Shown: piece after piece, positions 17,722 to 25,973 of the stretch
How positions within the stretch are numbered: position 1 is the first letter of the stretch
How the letters are laid out: each line of letters opens with the position of its first letter
Assembly: GCA_964655175.1 (NCBI GenBank)
Contig: CAZZLY010000005.1
Coordinates: 1-64,000 of the forward strand
Reading direction: 5' to 3'
DNA length: 64,000 nt
Source of the DNA: JAIOPA01 sp964655175
GTDB taxonomy: Bacteria > Eisenbacteria > RBG-16-71-46
Position numbers and translations under genes: made by a program
Notes under the pieces: generated by a model
What the model saw: the letters and a program-made list of their open reading frames with translations, nothing else
Told to the model about the DNA's origin: nothing
The model's database searches: none

Positions 17722-18372
17722 CTAGAGCGTGGCCGCGTGCCGACGCTCGAGGCGCGCGACGCGCACCCGCAGCGACTGCAACCAGGCGTACAGGAACGTG
17801 AAACCGATGAGCATCAGGAAGAAGCCGGTGCGGATGCGCGGGTCCATGTCGATCTTGCCCTGCGTGTTCAGGATGGGATCGGGATGCAGCGTCGAGTAGA
17901 TGCGCGGCACGATGAACATGAGCGGCGGCACCGCCACGAACGCGACCATGGAGTACACGGCCGACAGGCGCGCGCGCTTCTCATCGCCCTCGATGCTGCC
18001 GCGCAGCGCGAGGTAGGCGCCGTACAGCAGCAGCACGAAGAAGATGCTGGTCTCGCGCGGATCCCAGTTCCAGTAACTGCCCCACATGGCCTTCGCCCAG
18101 ACCGAACCCGAGACCGTGGCCGCGATGCAGAACAGCAGGCCGAGTTCGGCGGCGGCGGCGGCGTGATCGTCGTTGCGCAGGTCGCGCTTCCACAGGTAGA
18201 GCGCGCTGTGGAGCATGGACCAACCGAGCGCGAGCACGGTCACCCACGCGGCCGGGATGTGGAAGTACAGGACGCGCGTGGTCTCCTCGAGCACCGGCAC
18301 GAGCGGTGCCTGCACGAGGGCGTAGGTCATCGTGACCGCGATCCACAGGTAGATGCCGAGGCGCTGGATCAT
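17722..18372 (-). CDS. ccmC: Heme handling permease CcmC
   Basis: Six-helix membrane protein of 216 residues that loads heme onto CcmE. The WWD domain MWGSYWNWDPRETS lies at 97-110, flanked by conserved His in LYFHIPAAW (about 38) and by a later His in YSTLHPDPI. It follows ccmB after 45 bases. The stop TAG lies within the ribosome site of ccmD. Confidence 0.95.
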   Translation of the reverse strand: MIQRLGIYLWIAVTMTYALVQAPLVPVLEETTRVLYFHIPAAWVTVLALGWSMLHSALYLWKRDLRNDDHAAAAAELGLLFCIAATVSGSVWAKAMWGSYWNWDPRETSIFFVLLLYGAYLALRGSIEGDEKRARLSAVYSMVAFVAVPPLMFIVPRIYSTLHPDPILNTQGKIDMDPRIRTGFFLMLIGFTFLYAWLQSLRVRVARLERRHAATL

Positions 18373-18417
18373 CGTGATCGGGCCGGTTCCGTGGGGGCGG
18401 GTTCCCCCGCGGCCGGC

Positions 18418-19068
18418 TCAGTCCTCCCAGAGATGGTCGTAGAGTAACAGGCTCATGCCGAGGAGCGCCACGGCGTAGGCCGCCAACGGGCGCACGAACT
18501 CGAGGACGCTGATCCCCTCCCACTGCGCGCGCGTCCCGGCGACCCCGAGGGCGAGCACCGGGAACAGGATCGGCAGCGACACGCCCGCGAACAGCGCGCC
18601 ACGGCTGCGCGTCTGCGCGATGACCGCGCCGACGAGGGTGCTCGAGGCGGCCAGACACACGGTGCCCAGCGCCAGGACGCCGAGGAACGGCCCCATGGCC
18701 GGCGTGGGCGCACCGGTGAGCAACAGGAACAGCGGCACGGTGATCGCCTCGACGACGAGCAGGAACAGCAGATTGAACCCCAGCTTGCCCAGTGCGATGT
18801 GCGTCGGGGAGGCCACCAGCCGCAGCAGCAGCATCGTGCGCGACTCGGTCTCGCGGACGAACGCGTGGCTCATCGAGGCGAGCGCGGCGAACATGAGCGT
18901 GAGCCACAGCAGCGCCGACAGGATGTCCACCCGGTCGGGGATGCGGCCGGCGGCGAAGGTGACGGCCGTCAGGCTGGTGACCGCGAACAGCACGGCCGCG
19001 TTGAGCCCGTAGCGCGTCCGCCACTCGCTGCGCCACTCCTTGCGGAGGATCGCCCACACGCTACGCAT
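18418..19068 (-). CDS. ccmB: Heme ABC exporter permease CcmB
   Basis: Integral membrane subunit of the CcmABCD complex, 216 residues with about six helices and the N-terminal LRKEWRSEWRTRYGLNA and RETESRTMLLLRL segments typical of CcmB. The ATG overlaps the end of ccmA by eight bases. With CcmA it powers release of heme-loaded CcmE from CcmC. Confidence 0.93.
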   Translation of the reverse strand: MRSVWAILRKEWRSEWRTRYGLNAAVLFAVTSLTAVTFAAGRIPDRVDILSALLWLTLMFAALASMSHAFVRETESRTMLLLRLVASPTHIALGKLGFNLLFLLVVEAITVPLFLLLTGAPTPAMGPFLGVLALGTVCLAASSTLVGAVIAQTRSRGALFAGVSLPILFPVLALGVAGTRAQWEGISVLEFVRPLAAYAVALLGMSLLLYDHLWED

Positions 19069-19693
19069 CGAGGGCCACCCGCTGCGCCGCCAGCGCGGTC
19101 TCGACCGGATCGTTGGTCGCCAGGAACACGAGACCGCGTGCGGCGTGACGCTCGACCACCGTGCGCACGACCCCGCGCCCGTGATCGTCGAGATGGCTGC
19201 CGGGCTCGTCGAGCAACAACACCGCCGGATCGTGCAGCACCGCGAACGCGAGCCGCAGGCGCTGCTTCATGCCGCTCGAGTAGGCGGCCACCCGATCGTG
19301 TGCCCGCGAGGTGAGGCCGACCTCGTCGAGCGCGGCATCGGCCGAGCGGCGCGGATCGGCGAGGCCGTGCGCCTCGCCCGCGAAGACCAGGTTCTCGCGC
19401 GCGCTGAACTCCTCGTAGAACGACAGTTCCGGCGTGGCGAGCCCGATCGCGAGCCGCCGTCCCGCCGCCGGCAGTGCGCGACCGTCGAGCGTGACCGAGA
19501 GCGTGCCCGCCGACGCGCGCAGCAGCCCCGCCATGATGCGCAGGAGCGTGCTCTTACCGCTGCCGTTCGGCCCGGTCACCGCGATCGCCGCCGGGCCGTC
19601 GAACGCGAACGCGAGCGACTGGATGTGGGTGCGGCGCTGGCCATAGCGATGCGACAGCCCGGACGCCTCGACCCGCACCGCGAACCGGTTCAC
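19061..19693 (-). CDS. ccmA: Heme ABC transporter ATPase CcmA
   Basis: ABC ATPase of 210 residues: Walker A GPNGSGKST (41-49), signature YSSGMKQRL (138-146) in place of the common LSGGQ, Walker B VLLLDEPG (158-165) and a switch region with ATNDP where His is more common. GTG start overlaps the DHH gene stop (GTGA). It is the first of the ccmABCDEF genes. Confidence 0.9.
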   Translation of the reverse strand: MNRFAVRVEASGLSHRYGQRRTHIQSLAFAFDGPAAIAVTGPNGSGKSTLLRIMAGLLRASAGTLSVTLDGRALPAAGRRLAIGLATPELSFYEEFSARENLVFAGEAHGLADPRRSADAALDEVGLTSRAHDRVAAYSSGMKQRLRLAFAVLHDPAVLLLDEPGSHLDDHGRGVVRTVVERHAARGLVFLATNDPVETALAAQRVALDA

Positions 19694-20724
19694 GCGTGCG
19701 CCCCCTCCACCGGACGCGGCGGCAGTTCGGCGAGCAATTGCTCCAGATGCGGCAGGATGCGTTCGCGCGCCTGTTCGCGCGTGCCGCGCATCTGCACCCC
19801 GGCGGCATGCCGATGCCCCCCGCCGCCGTAGCGCGAGCACACGCCGTCGATGTCCACGCGGCCCGTCGACCGCAGGCTCACCTTGATCTTGCCGGGCTCG
19901 ACCTCGCTGAAGAGCGCGACGGCCTCGACGCCCTCGATGTTGCGCGGCAGGTCGATGAGTCCCTCGGTGTCGGCCCCCACCAGACCATGGCGCGCGAACT
20001 GCTCGGGGACGACCTCGAGCACGACGAGGCGGCCGTCGCTGCGCATCTCGAGGGCCGCGAGCGCCTCGCCGAAGAAGCGCAACCGGCCGACCGGCGCGGT
20101 CTGGTTGACGCGCGCGGTCACCCGCGCGACGTCGACGCCGCACTCGACGAGCGCGGCGGCCATGTGCAGGGCGCGCGCATCGGTGTTCGTGTAGCGGAAG
20201 TAGCCCGTGTCGGTCGAGAGCCCCACGTACAACGCCTCGGCCGCACGGCGATCGACGGCGACCCCGGCCTCGCGCATGAGCTCGTGCACGAGCACCGCGG
20301 CGGCCGCACACGTGGGCTCGATCACGTTGACGCGGCCGAAGCCGTCGTGCGTGGCGTGGTGGTCCACGACCGCGATCGCGATGAGGTGCCGGTCGAGGTG
20401 CTGCGCCAGTCGGCCGATGCGCTGCTTGTTGCCGGTGTCCAACACGACGAGCGCGTCCGCTTCGGCGAACCGGGCCTCGGCGAGCGCCTCGTCGTAGACC
20501 TCGATCGGGTCCTCGGTGGTGAGCCACGTGAACGCGTGCGGCGTCGGCGAATCGTTGAGGATGCGCACCGTCTTGCCCAGCGCGCGCAGCATGCGGGCGA
20601 ACGCGACCTCGCTGCCGATCGCATCCCCGTCGGGATTGACGTGCGTGGTGAGCAGGAAGCGCTGATGACTCGCGAGGAACGCGTGCAGCGCGACGCGCTC
20701 GGGGGTGGCGGGCATGGTGCTCAA
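19690..20724 (-). CDS. nrnA: DHH-family phosphoesterase, NrnA-like oligoribonuclease/pAp phosphatase
   Basis: A 344-residue DHH/DHHA1 protein. Metal-binding motifs are HVNPDGDAIGSE (28-39), LVVLDTGNKQRIG, VDHHATHDG and the C-terminal RYGGGGHRHAAGVQM of DHHA1. NrnA degrades nano-RNA and 3'-phosphoadenosine 5'-phosphate. A TTG start overlaps the PdxT stop (TTGA) with GGAG five bases upstream; the ATG three codons later is the alternative. It lies between PLP synthesis and ccm genes in one run. Confidence 0.9.
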   Translation of the reverse strand: MSTMPATPERVALHAFLASHQRFLLTTHVNPDGDAIGSEVAFARMLRALGKTVRILNDSPTPHAFTWLTTEDPIEVYDEALAEARFAEADALVVLDTGNKQRIGRLAQHLDRHLIAIAVVDHHATHDGFGRVNVIEPTCAAAAVLVHELMREAGVAVDRRAAEALYVGLSTDTGYFRYTNTDARALHMAAALVECGVDVARVTARVNQTAPVGRLRFFGEALAALEMRSDGRLVVLEVVPEQFARHGLVGADTEGLIDLPRNIEGVEAVALFSEVEPGKIKVSLRSTGRVDIDGVCSRYGGGGHRHAAGVQMRGTREQARERILPHLEQLLAELPPRPVEGAHA

Positions 20725-21368
20725 CGGGACTCCACGGGAACGAGCCCAGCGACCTCGCGCACGAACCAGGCGTGCAGGCGACGGTCGTCGGTCAACTCGG
20801 GATGGAAGGTGATCGCGGCGACGCGCCCACGGCGCACCCCGACCGGCTCACCCTGATAGCGCGCGAACACCTCGACGCCGGGGCCCACACGACGGATGCG
20901 CGGCGCGCGGATGAACACCCCGCGCACGTCGCCGCCGATCGCGGGCGACTCGACCACGTCCTCGAACGAGTGCACCTGACGGCCCCACGCGTTGCGCTCG
21001 GCGGTGATGTCGAGCGCGGCCAACGTGGGCCGGGGCAGCCGGTCCGCCGTGCGGGCGAGCAGGATCAGCCCCGCGCAGGTGCCGAGCACGGGCTTCGTGC
21101 GCACGAACGCCTCGAGCGGTCCGCGCAGCCCGGTCGAATCGAGCAGACGCAGCATGGTGGACGATTCGCCGCCCGGCAGCACGAGCGCCTCGAGACCCGC
21201 AAGATGCTCGGGCAGCGACACGCGCACGGCCGTGCATCCCACCGCCTCGAGCGCGGCGGCATGCCGTGCGAAATCACCCTGCAGCGCCAACACCCCGACG
21301 CGCGGCGTTCCCCCGTCGCCCGAGGGCAACGGGGCCGCCGTGCGCGACGCCCCCGCGCGACGCGTCAC
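20721..21368 (-). CDS. pdxT: PLP synthase glutaminase subunit PdxT
   Basis: Class I glutaminase that supplies ammonia to PdxS. It shows VLALQGDFARH at the domain start, the PGGESSTM loop, nucleophile Cys in GTCAGLILLA (about 98) and the His-Glu pair in TFHPELTDD. The chosen GTG at 21368 gives 215 residues with a 23-residue extension before the conserved start; no strong ribosome site is visible, so an internal start near VGVLALQ is possible. Confidence 0.9.
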   Translation of the reverse strand: MTRRAGASRTAAPLPSGDGGTPRVGVLALQGDFARHAAALEAVGCTAVRVSLPEHLAGLEALVLPGGESSTMLRLLDSTGLRGPLEAFVRTKPVLGTCAGLILLARTADRLPRPTLAALDITAERNAWGRQVHSFEDVVESPAIGGDVRGVFIRAPRIRRVGPGVEVFARYQGEPVGVRRGRVAAITFHPELTDDRRLHAWFVREVAGLVPVESR

Positions 21369-21411
21369 GACGCGTCCGCGGGACGTCGCTCGCCGCGCCG
21401 TGCGGCGGGTG

Positions 21412-22410
21412 TCACCAGCCGCGCTTGGCAAGTCGTTCGTCCTCGGTGAGCGTCTCGAGCGAGATGCCGCGCATCGGCTGCGGCAGCCCGGTGCTGATGT
21501 CCTTGAGCAGATCCGGGCGATCCCAGTGCGTGACGGCCTGCACGATCGCGCGCGCGGTGCGCGCCTGATCCTTGCGCTGCTCCTTGGGACGCGACGGGTC
21601 GCCGACCTCGAAGATGCCCGAGCCCACGAACACGGCCTCCGCACCCAGCTTCATCATGAGCGCGGCGTCGGCCGGCGTCGCGACACCACCCGCAGCGAAG
21701 TTCGGCACCGGCAGCTTACCCGTGCGCGCGACCTCGCGGACCAGTTCGAACGGCGCCCCCAGATGCTTGGCCTCGGCCATGAGCTCGTCCGGGGTCATCG
21801 TGGTGAGCTTCTTCATGTGCGCGACCACGGTGCGCATGTGACGCACGGCCTCGACGACGTTGCCCGTCCCGGCCTCGCCCTTGGTGCGGATCATCGCCGC
21901 ACCCTCGCCGATGCGGCGCAGCGCCTCGCCCAGATCGCGGCAGCCGCACACGAACGGCGCCTTGAAGTCGTGCTTCCAGACGTGGTTCACGTCGTCGGCC
22001 GGCGTGAGCACCTCGGACTCGTCGATGAAATCGATCTCGAGCGCCTCGAGGATCTGCGCCTCGACGAGGTGCCCGATGCGGCACTTCGCCATGACGGGGA
22101 TGTCCACCGCGGCCTGGATGGCGGCGATCATGGACGGATCGCTCATGCGCGCCACGCCGCCGGCCTTGCGGATCTGCGACGGGATGCGCTCGAGCGCCAT
22201 GACCGCGGCCGCGCCGGACTCCTGCGCGATCGTGGCCTGCTCGACGTTCATGACGTCCATGATGACGCCGCCCTTGAGCATCTCGGCGAGCCCGACCTTG
22301 AGGCGGAAGGCCTCGGCCTGCGAGACGGCCGCGCCGTTGCGCGACGCCGACGACGTGCCGTTGCGGTGCGGCGCGGCCTTGGCGGCGCGACGATCGTTCG
22401 AGCGCTTCAT
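21412..22410 (-). CDS. pdxS: PLP synthase lyase subunit PdxS
   Basis: TIM-barrel synthase that makes pyridoxal 5'-phosphate from ribose 5-phosphate, glyceraldehyde 3-phosphate and ammonia. It has MLKGGVIMDVMNVEQA, VMAKCRIGH with an active-site Lys, and the phosphate site NFAAGGVATPADA. At 332 residues it carries a basic, low-complexity N-terminal extension of about 30 residues compared with the usual 290-300. GGAGG precedes the ATG. It lies directly downstream of a PLP-dependent cysteine desulfurase. Confidence 0.95.
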   Translation of the reverse strand: MKRSNDRRAAKAAPHRNGTSSASRNGAAVSQAEAFRLKVGLAEMLKGGVIMDVMNVEQATIAQESGAAAVMALERIPSQIRKAGGVARMSDPSMIAAIQAAVDIPVMAKCRIGHLVEAQILEALEIDFIDESEVLTPADDVNHVWKHDFKAPFVCGCRDLGEALRRIGEGAAMIRTKGEAGTGNVVEAVRHMRTVVAHMKKLTTMTPDELMAEAKHLGAPFELVREVARTGKLPVPNFAAGGVATPADAALMMKLGAEAVFVGSGIFEVGDPSRPKEQRKDQARTARAIVQAVTHWDRPDLLKDISTGLPQPMRGISLETLTEDERLAKRGW

Positions 22411-22471
22411 GGTGTTCCTCCCGTTCCCCGCCCGGACCCCGCACCCCTCGGTGCGCGAGCCGCGGACGCGT

Positions 22472-23641
22472 TCAAGCCGTACGTTCCAGCGTCGGTCCGC
22501 CCAGGGCGCGCAGCCGCTTGACCACCTGCGGCACCACCGCCCCGATGCGGTCCACGTCGTCAGCATCGTTCGTCGTCCCGAGCGAGAAGCGCACGCTCGC
22601 GTGCGCCTCGTCGGGGGTGCGTCCCATGGCGAGCAGCACGTGGCTCGGGCCCGCGAGCGCGTGACTGCAGGCGCTGCCGGTCGAGACCTCGATGCCCTCG
22701 CGATCCAGTTCGTGCAGCACGGCCTCGCCGTCCACGCCCGCGAAGCACAGGTTCACCGTGCCCCCGACGCGCCGCGTGAGATCGCCGTTGAGCCGCGTGT
22801 CGGGCACGTGCGCGAGCAGCGTGGCGAGCAGACGTTCGCCGAGTTCCGCGACCCGTTCGGGCTCGCCGTTCGCCAGCGCTTCGCGCGCGCGTGTGGCCGC
22901 GACGCCCATGCCGACGAGGGCCGCCACGTTCTCGGTGCCGGCGCGCAGGCCGCGCTCGTGAGCTCCGCCGCGCACGAGCGGCTCGAGCCGCGTGCGGCGG
23001 CGCACGAACAGCGCGGCGGCACCCTGCGGCCCGTGGAACTTGTGGCCCGCGATGCTGACGAGGTCGGCCTGCCACGCGTCGACCGCGATCGGCAGCCGGC
23101 CCGGCGCCTGCACCGCATCGACGTGGAACAGCGCACCGGCGTCGTGCACGAACGCGCCGATCTCCTCGAGCGGCTGCACGACCCCGGTCTCGTTGTTGAC
23201 GGCCATCACGCTCACCAGCGCCACGTCGTCGCCCAGCGCGTCCGCCAGCACCTCGGGCTCGACCGCACCGTTGGGACGCACCGGCAGCACGGTGAGCGCG
23301 AAGCCCTCGGCCTCGAGCGCGCGCGCGCACGCGAGCACCGAAGCGTGCTCGATCGCGGTGGTCACCAACCGGCGCCGACCGGTCGCGGCACGCATCGCCC
23401 CGACGAGCGCGAGGTTGTTGGACTCGCTGCCCGTGGCGGTGAAGACGACCTCCTCGGTCTGTGCGCCGAGCAGTCGCGCGACCTCGAGGCGCGCGGCCTC
23501 GATCGCGTCACGCGCCGCCTCGCCGCGCCCGTGTACACTCGAGGCGTTGGCCGCGGACGCGCCGAGCCACGGCAGCATCGCGTCGACCACCTCGGGGGCG
23601 GGCCGCGTCGTGGCGGCGTGATCGGCGTCCACGCGCTTCAT
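22472..23641 (-). CDS. Cysteine desulfurase (NifS/IscS family)
   Basis: PLP enzyme that takes sulfur from cysteine for Fe-S clusters and thiolation. The 389-residue product has ATGSESNN (69-76), the AIEHAS His, DAVQAPG, the PLP lysine in SIAGHKFHGPQG (Lys201) and the persulfide Cys325 in STGSACSHA, in a group I-type setting. The ATG overlaps the ApbC stop (ATGA). With the Nfu-like and ApbC proteins upstream it forms a minimal Fe-S assembly set lacking an IscU scaffold here. Confidence 0.92.
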   Translation of the reverse strand: MKRVDADHAATTRPAPEVVDAMLPWLGASAANASSVHGRGEAARDAIEAARLEVARLLGAQTEEVVFTATGSESNNLALVGAMRAATGRRRLVTTAIEHASVLACARALEAEGFALTVLPVRPNGAVEPEVLADALGDDVALVSVMAVNNETGVVQPLEEIGAFVHDAGALFHVDAVQAPGRLPIAVDAWQADLVSIAGHKFHGPQGAAALFVRRRTRLEPLVRGGAHERGLRAGTENVAALVGMGVAATRAREALANGEPERVAELGERLLATLLAHVPDTRLNGDLTRRVGGTVNLCFAGVDGEAVLHELDREGIEVSTGSACSHALAGPSHVLLAMGRTPDEAHASVRFSLGTTNDADDVDRIGAVVPQVVKRLRALGGPTLERTA

Positions 23642-24705
23642 GCGCCGGCACCCACTCCCGCGCCGAGCGTGGTGATGCTGATGCGCTGCGCGAGCGAGCC
23701 CGCGATGGCCTTGAACGCGCGGCCGGTCTCGCTGTCCGGCGCTGCAGCCACGACGGGCGCACCGCTGTCACCGCCCTTGCGGACCGCGGATTCGAGCGGC
23801 AACGACCCCAGGAACGGCAGCCCCAGGGCGAGCGCACGCGACTGCGCGTCACCGCTCGAGAAGATCTCGTGCCGCGTCTGGCAGTTCCCGCACAGGAACC
23901 AGCTCATGTTCTCGATGACGCCCAGCACCGGCACCTGCAGCTTCTCGAACATGCGCACCGCCTTGACCGAGTCCTCGATCGCGACCGTGCTCGGCGTCGT
24001 CACGATGACCGCGCCCGTGACCACCGTCTGCTGGATGAGCGACAGCTGCACGTCCCCCGTGCCCGGCGGCAGGTCCACGATGAGGTAGTCGCAGCCCGAC
24101 CAGTCCACGTCCGAGAGGAAGCTCTTGATGGCGCCGTGCAGCATGGGCCCGCGCCACACGACCGCCTCGCCCGCGTCCACGAGCAGACCCATGGACATGA
24201 AGCGGATGCCGTGCGCCTCGACCGGGATGATGCGGCCGTCCTTCTGGTACGGCTGCCGCTGCACGCCCATCATGCGCGGCATGTTGGGGCCGTAGATGTC
24301 GCCGTCCAGCAGGCCCACGGTGGCGCCCGTCTGCGCGAGCGCGATCGCGAGGTTCGCGGCGACCGTGCTCTTGCCCACGCCGCCCTTGCCCGAGCCCACC
24401 GCGATCACGTGGCCCACACCCTCGAGCGCCTTGCGGTCGGCCGACGGGTCCTTGGGCTTGCGCACGCGGCTCGTGGTGGTGATCGAGACGCCCGTGACCC
24501 CGGGGATGCGCGTCACCGCCGTGCGGCAGTCGTCCTCGATCTGCGCCTTGAGCGGGCACGCGGACGTGGTGAGCACGAGCGTGAACGACACCTGCCCGGC
24601 GTCGACCTTCACGTCCTCGATCATGCCGAGGGTGACGAGGTCGCGCTGCAGGTCGGGGTCGTTGACGGTGCCGAGGGCGGCGAGGACGGCTTCGGGAGTG
24701 ATCAC
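23638..24705 (-). CDS. apbC: Mrp/ApbC/NBP35-type Fe-S cluster carrier ATPase
   Basis: A 355-residue protein with an N-terminal MIP18/DUF59 domain (about 1-75) and a deviant Walker A P-loop GSGKGGVGKST (104-114). The YLIVDLPPGTGD segment and a C-terminal CGNC pair for bridging Fe-S binding follow. These ATPases carry and transfer [4Fe-4S] clusters. GTG start with AGGACC upstream; its stop overlaps the desulfurase ATG. Confidence 0.92.
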   Translation of the reverse strand: MITPEAVLAALGTVNDPDLQRDLVTLGMIEDVKVDAGQVSFTLVLTTSACPLKAQIEDDCRTAVTRIPGVTGVSITTTSRVRKPKDPSADRKALEGVGHVIAVGSGKGGVGKSTVAANLAIALAQTGATVGLLDGDIYGPNMPRMMGVQRQPYQKDGRIIPVEAHGIRFMSMGLLVDAGEAVVWRGPMLHGAIKSFLSDVDWSGCDYLIVDLPPGTGDVQLSLIQQTVVTGAVIVTTPSTVAIEDSVKAVRMFEKLQVPVLGVIENMSWFLCGNCQTRHEIFSSGDAQSRALALGLPFLGSLPLESAVRKGGDSGAPVVAAAPDSETGRAFKAIAGSLAQRISITTLGAGVGAGA

Positions 24706-24756
24706 GTCGGGGGTCCTATCGAGGTGAGGGGCACGCGGCCCGCGCTTGCGAAGGGG

Positions 24757-24873
24757 TCAGCGACGATCGCCGCGCGACTCCCACCACTCGCGCACGCGAT
24801 TGATGAGGATGGCCAGCAGCACGGTGCCGCCGATGAGGAACCCGGCGACGACGAGTCCGGGACCGTAGGCCAC
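24757..24873 (-). CDS. Small single-helix membrane protein
   Basis: A 38-residue product starting with GTG two bases after the NifU-like stop. It consists of one hydrophobic helix (about VVAGFLIGGTVLLAILI, residues 8-24) and a charged tail NRVREWWESRGDRR. No homologue recognised. The tight packing between two Fe-S genes and the sharp amphipathic end support a real gene, but it is short. Confidence 0.45.
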   Translation of the reverse strand: MAYGPGLVVAGFLIGGTVLLAILINRVREWWESRGDRR

Positions 24874-24875
24874 GG

Positions 24876-25097
24876 CTACTCCGCGACGACCTGGGTGACC
24901 TGCGGCAGCTTGAAGCGCAGGTAGCGCTCGATGCCGTTGCGCAGCGTCGTGGTCGAACTCTGGCAACCACTGCACGCGCCGTGCAGCCGGATGGTCACGA
25001 CCCCGCCGTCGGTCACACCGACGAGTTCGAGATCGCCGCCGTCGGACTGCACCATGGGACGCAACTGCTGGATGACTTTCTCGACGTCTTCGCGCAT
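24876..25097 (-). CDS. NifU C-terminal domain (Nfu-type) Fe-S scaffold/carrier
   Basis: A 73-residue Nfu domain: IQQLRPMVQSDGGDLELV, VTIRLHGACSGCQSS with the CxxC cluster-binding pair, and TTLRNGIERYL. It binds a [4Fe-4S] cluster at a dimer interface. Two adjacent ATGs exist; the second is chosen because GGGAG lies six bases before it. It opens the long run leading through ApbC, desulfurase and PdxST to CcmF. No convincing promoter was found immediately upstream. Confidence 0.88.
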   Translation of the reverse strand: MREDVEKVIQQLRPMVQSDGGDLELVGVTDGGVVTIRLHGACSGCQSSTTTLRNGIERYLRFKLPQVTQVVAE

Positions 25098-25214
25098 CAT
25101 CGACTCCCGGCCGACCGCGGTCCGCGGCACGGCTCCGAGTGGGCGTGGGGCCACAGCGAGCGGTCCGAACGACCGGCCACAGGTCCCCCTAAGTGCATGG
25201 CAACACGGTAGACT

Positions 25215-25973
25215 ATGCCCCATGAGATGACCCGTCAAAGCCCGCCGGTGCCGGCGTCCGCGAGATTTGGCGCGGGCGTGACGAATGGCGTTCCGAGCGC
25301 GCCGGACGCGCCCGAGGCGGGCCTGCGGGGGGCCTTCCCCACGCAGCCCTTCCACGGGCTCGACGAGCTCTGGGTCCAGGTCGCCGGAACGTTCTGCAAC
25401 CTCACCTGCCGGCACTGCTTCGTGACCTGCGGCCCGGCCGAGGCACGGCACGCCATGATGACGCGCGCCGAGGTCGCCGCCCGGGTCGCCGAGGGGCTCG
25501 CGCTCGGCCTGCGCGAGGTCTACCTCACCGGCGGCGAACCGTTCCTGAACGCCGAGCTCGAGGGCATCGTCGAGGACACGCTCGCGCACGCGCCGGTCAC
25601 GATCCTCACCAACGGCACCCTGTTCACCGAGCGACGCGTCGCGTGGCTCGCCACGACGACGCGCACGAGTCGGCTGTCCCTCGAACTGCGCATCTCGCTC
25701 GACGGNNNNNNNNNNNNNNNNNNNNNNNNNNNNNNNNNNNNNNNNNNNNNNNNNNNNNNNNNNNNNNNNNNNNNNNNNNNNNNNNNNNNNNNNNNNNNNN
25801 NNNNNCACGGACGCGCGGTCACGAGCCGCGGCGTGTACGTGTGCCCGCTCCTCGTGGACGAGCCCGGCGGCCGCATGGCGGACACGCTCGCCGAGGCGGC
25901 CCGCCCGTTCCCGCTCGCGCACGCCGCGTGCGCCACCTGCTGGGTGACCGGCATGACCTGCGCCAACGCATGA
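25215..25973 (+). CDS. Radical SAM protein, interrupted by an assembly gap
   Basis: Radical S-adenosylmethionine enzyme. The CxxxCxxC cluster motif is CNLTCRHC (Cys61, 65, 68), followed by EVYLTGGEPFLN and TILTNGTLF. After the gap the C-terminus has RGVYVCPLLVDEPGGRM and CATCWVTGMTC, a cysteine cluster suggesting an auxiliary Fe-S site as in SPASM/twitch proteins. True length is unknown because the N run stands for an unmeasured gap. The ATG at 25215 or 25227 may be used; no Shine-Dalgarno is seen. Its stop overlaps the metallophosphoesterase start. The substrate is unknown. Confidence 0.75.
   Translation: MPHEMTRQSPPVPASARFGAGVTNGVPSAPDAPEAGLRGAFPTQPFHGLDELWVQVAGTFCNLTCRHCFVTCGPAEARHAMMTRAEVAARVAEGLALGLREVYLTGGEPFLNAELEGIVEDTLAHAPVTILTNGTLFTERRVAWLATTTRTSRLSLELRISLDXXXXXXXXXXXXXXXXXXXXXXXXXXXXXXXXXXHGRAVTSRGVYVCPLLVDEPGGRMADTLAEAARPFPLAHAACATCWVTGMTCANA
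25706..25805. other. Assembly gap of 100 N
   Basis: Exactly 100 undetermined bases, the conventional placeholder for a gap of unknown size, inside the radical SAM gene. The length and reading frame across it should not be trusted. Confidence 0.98.
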
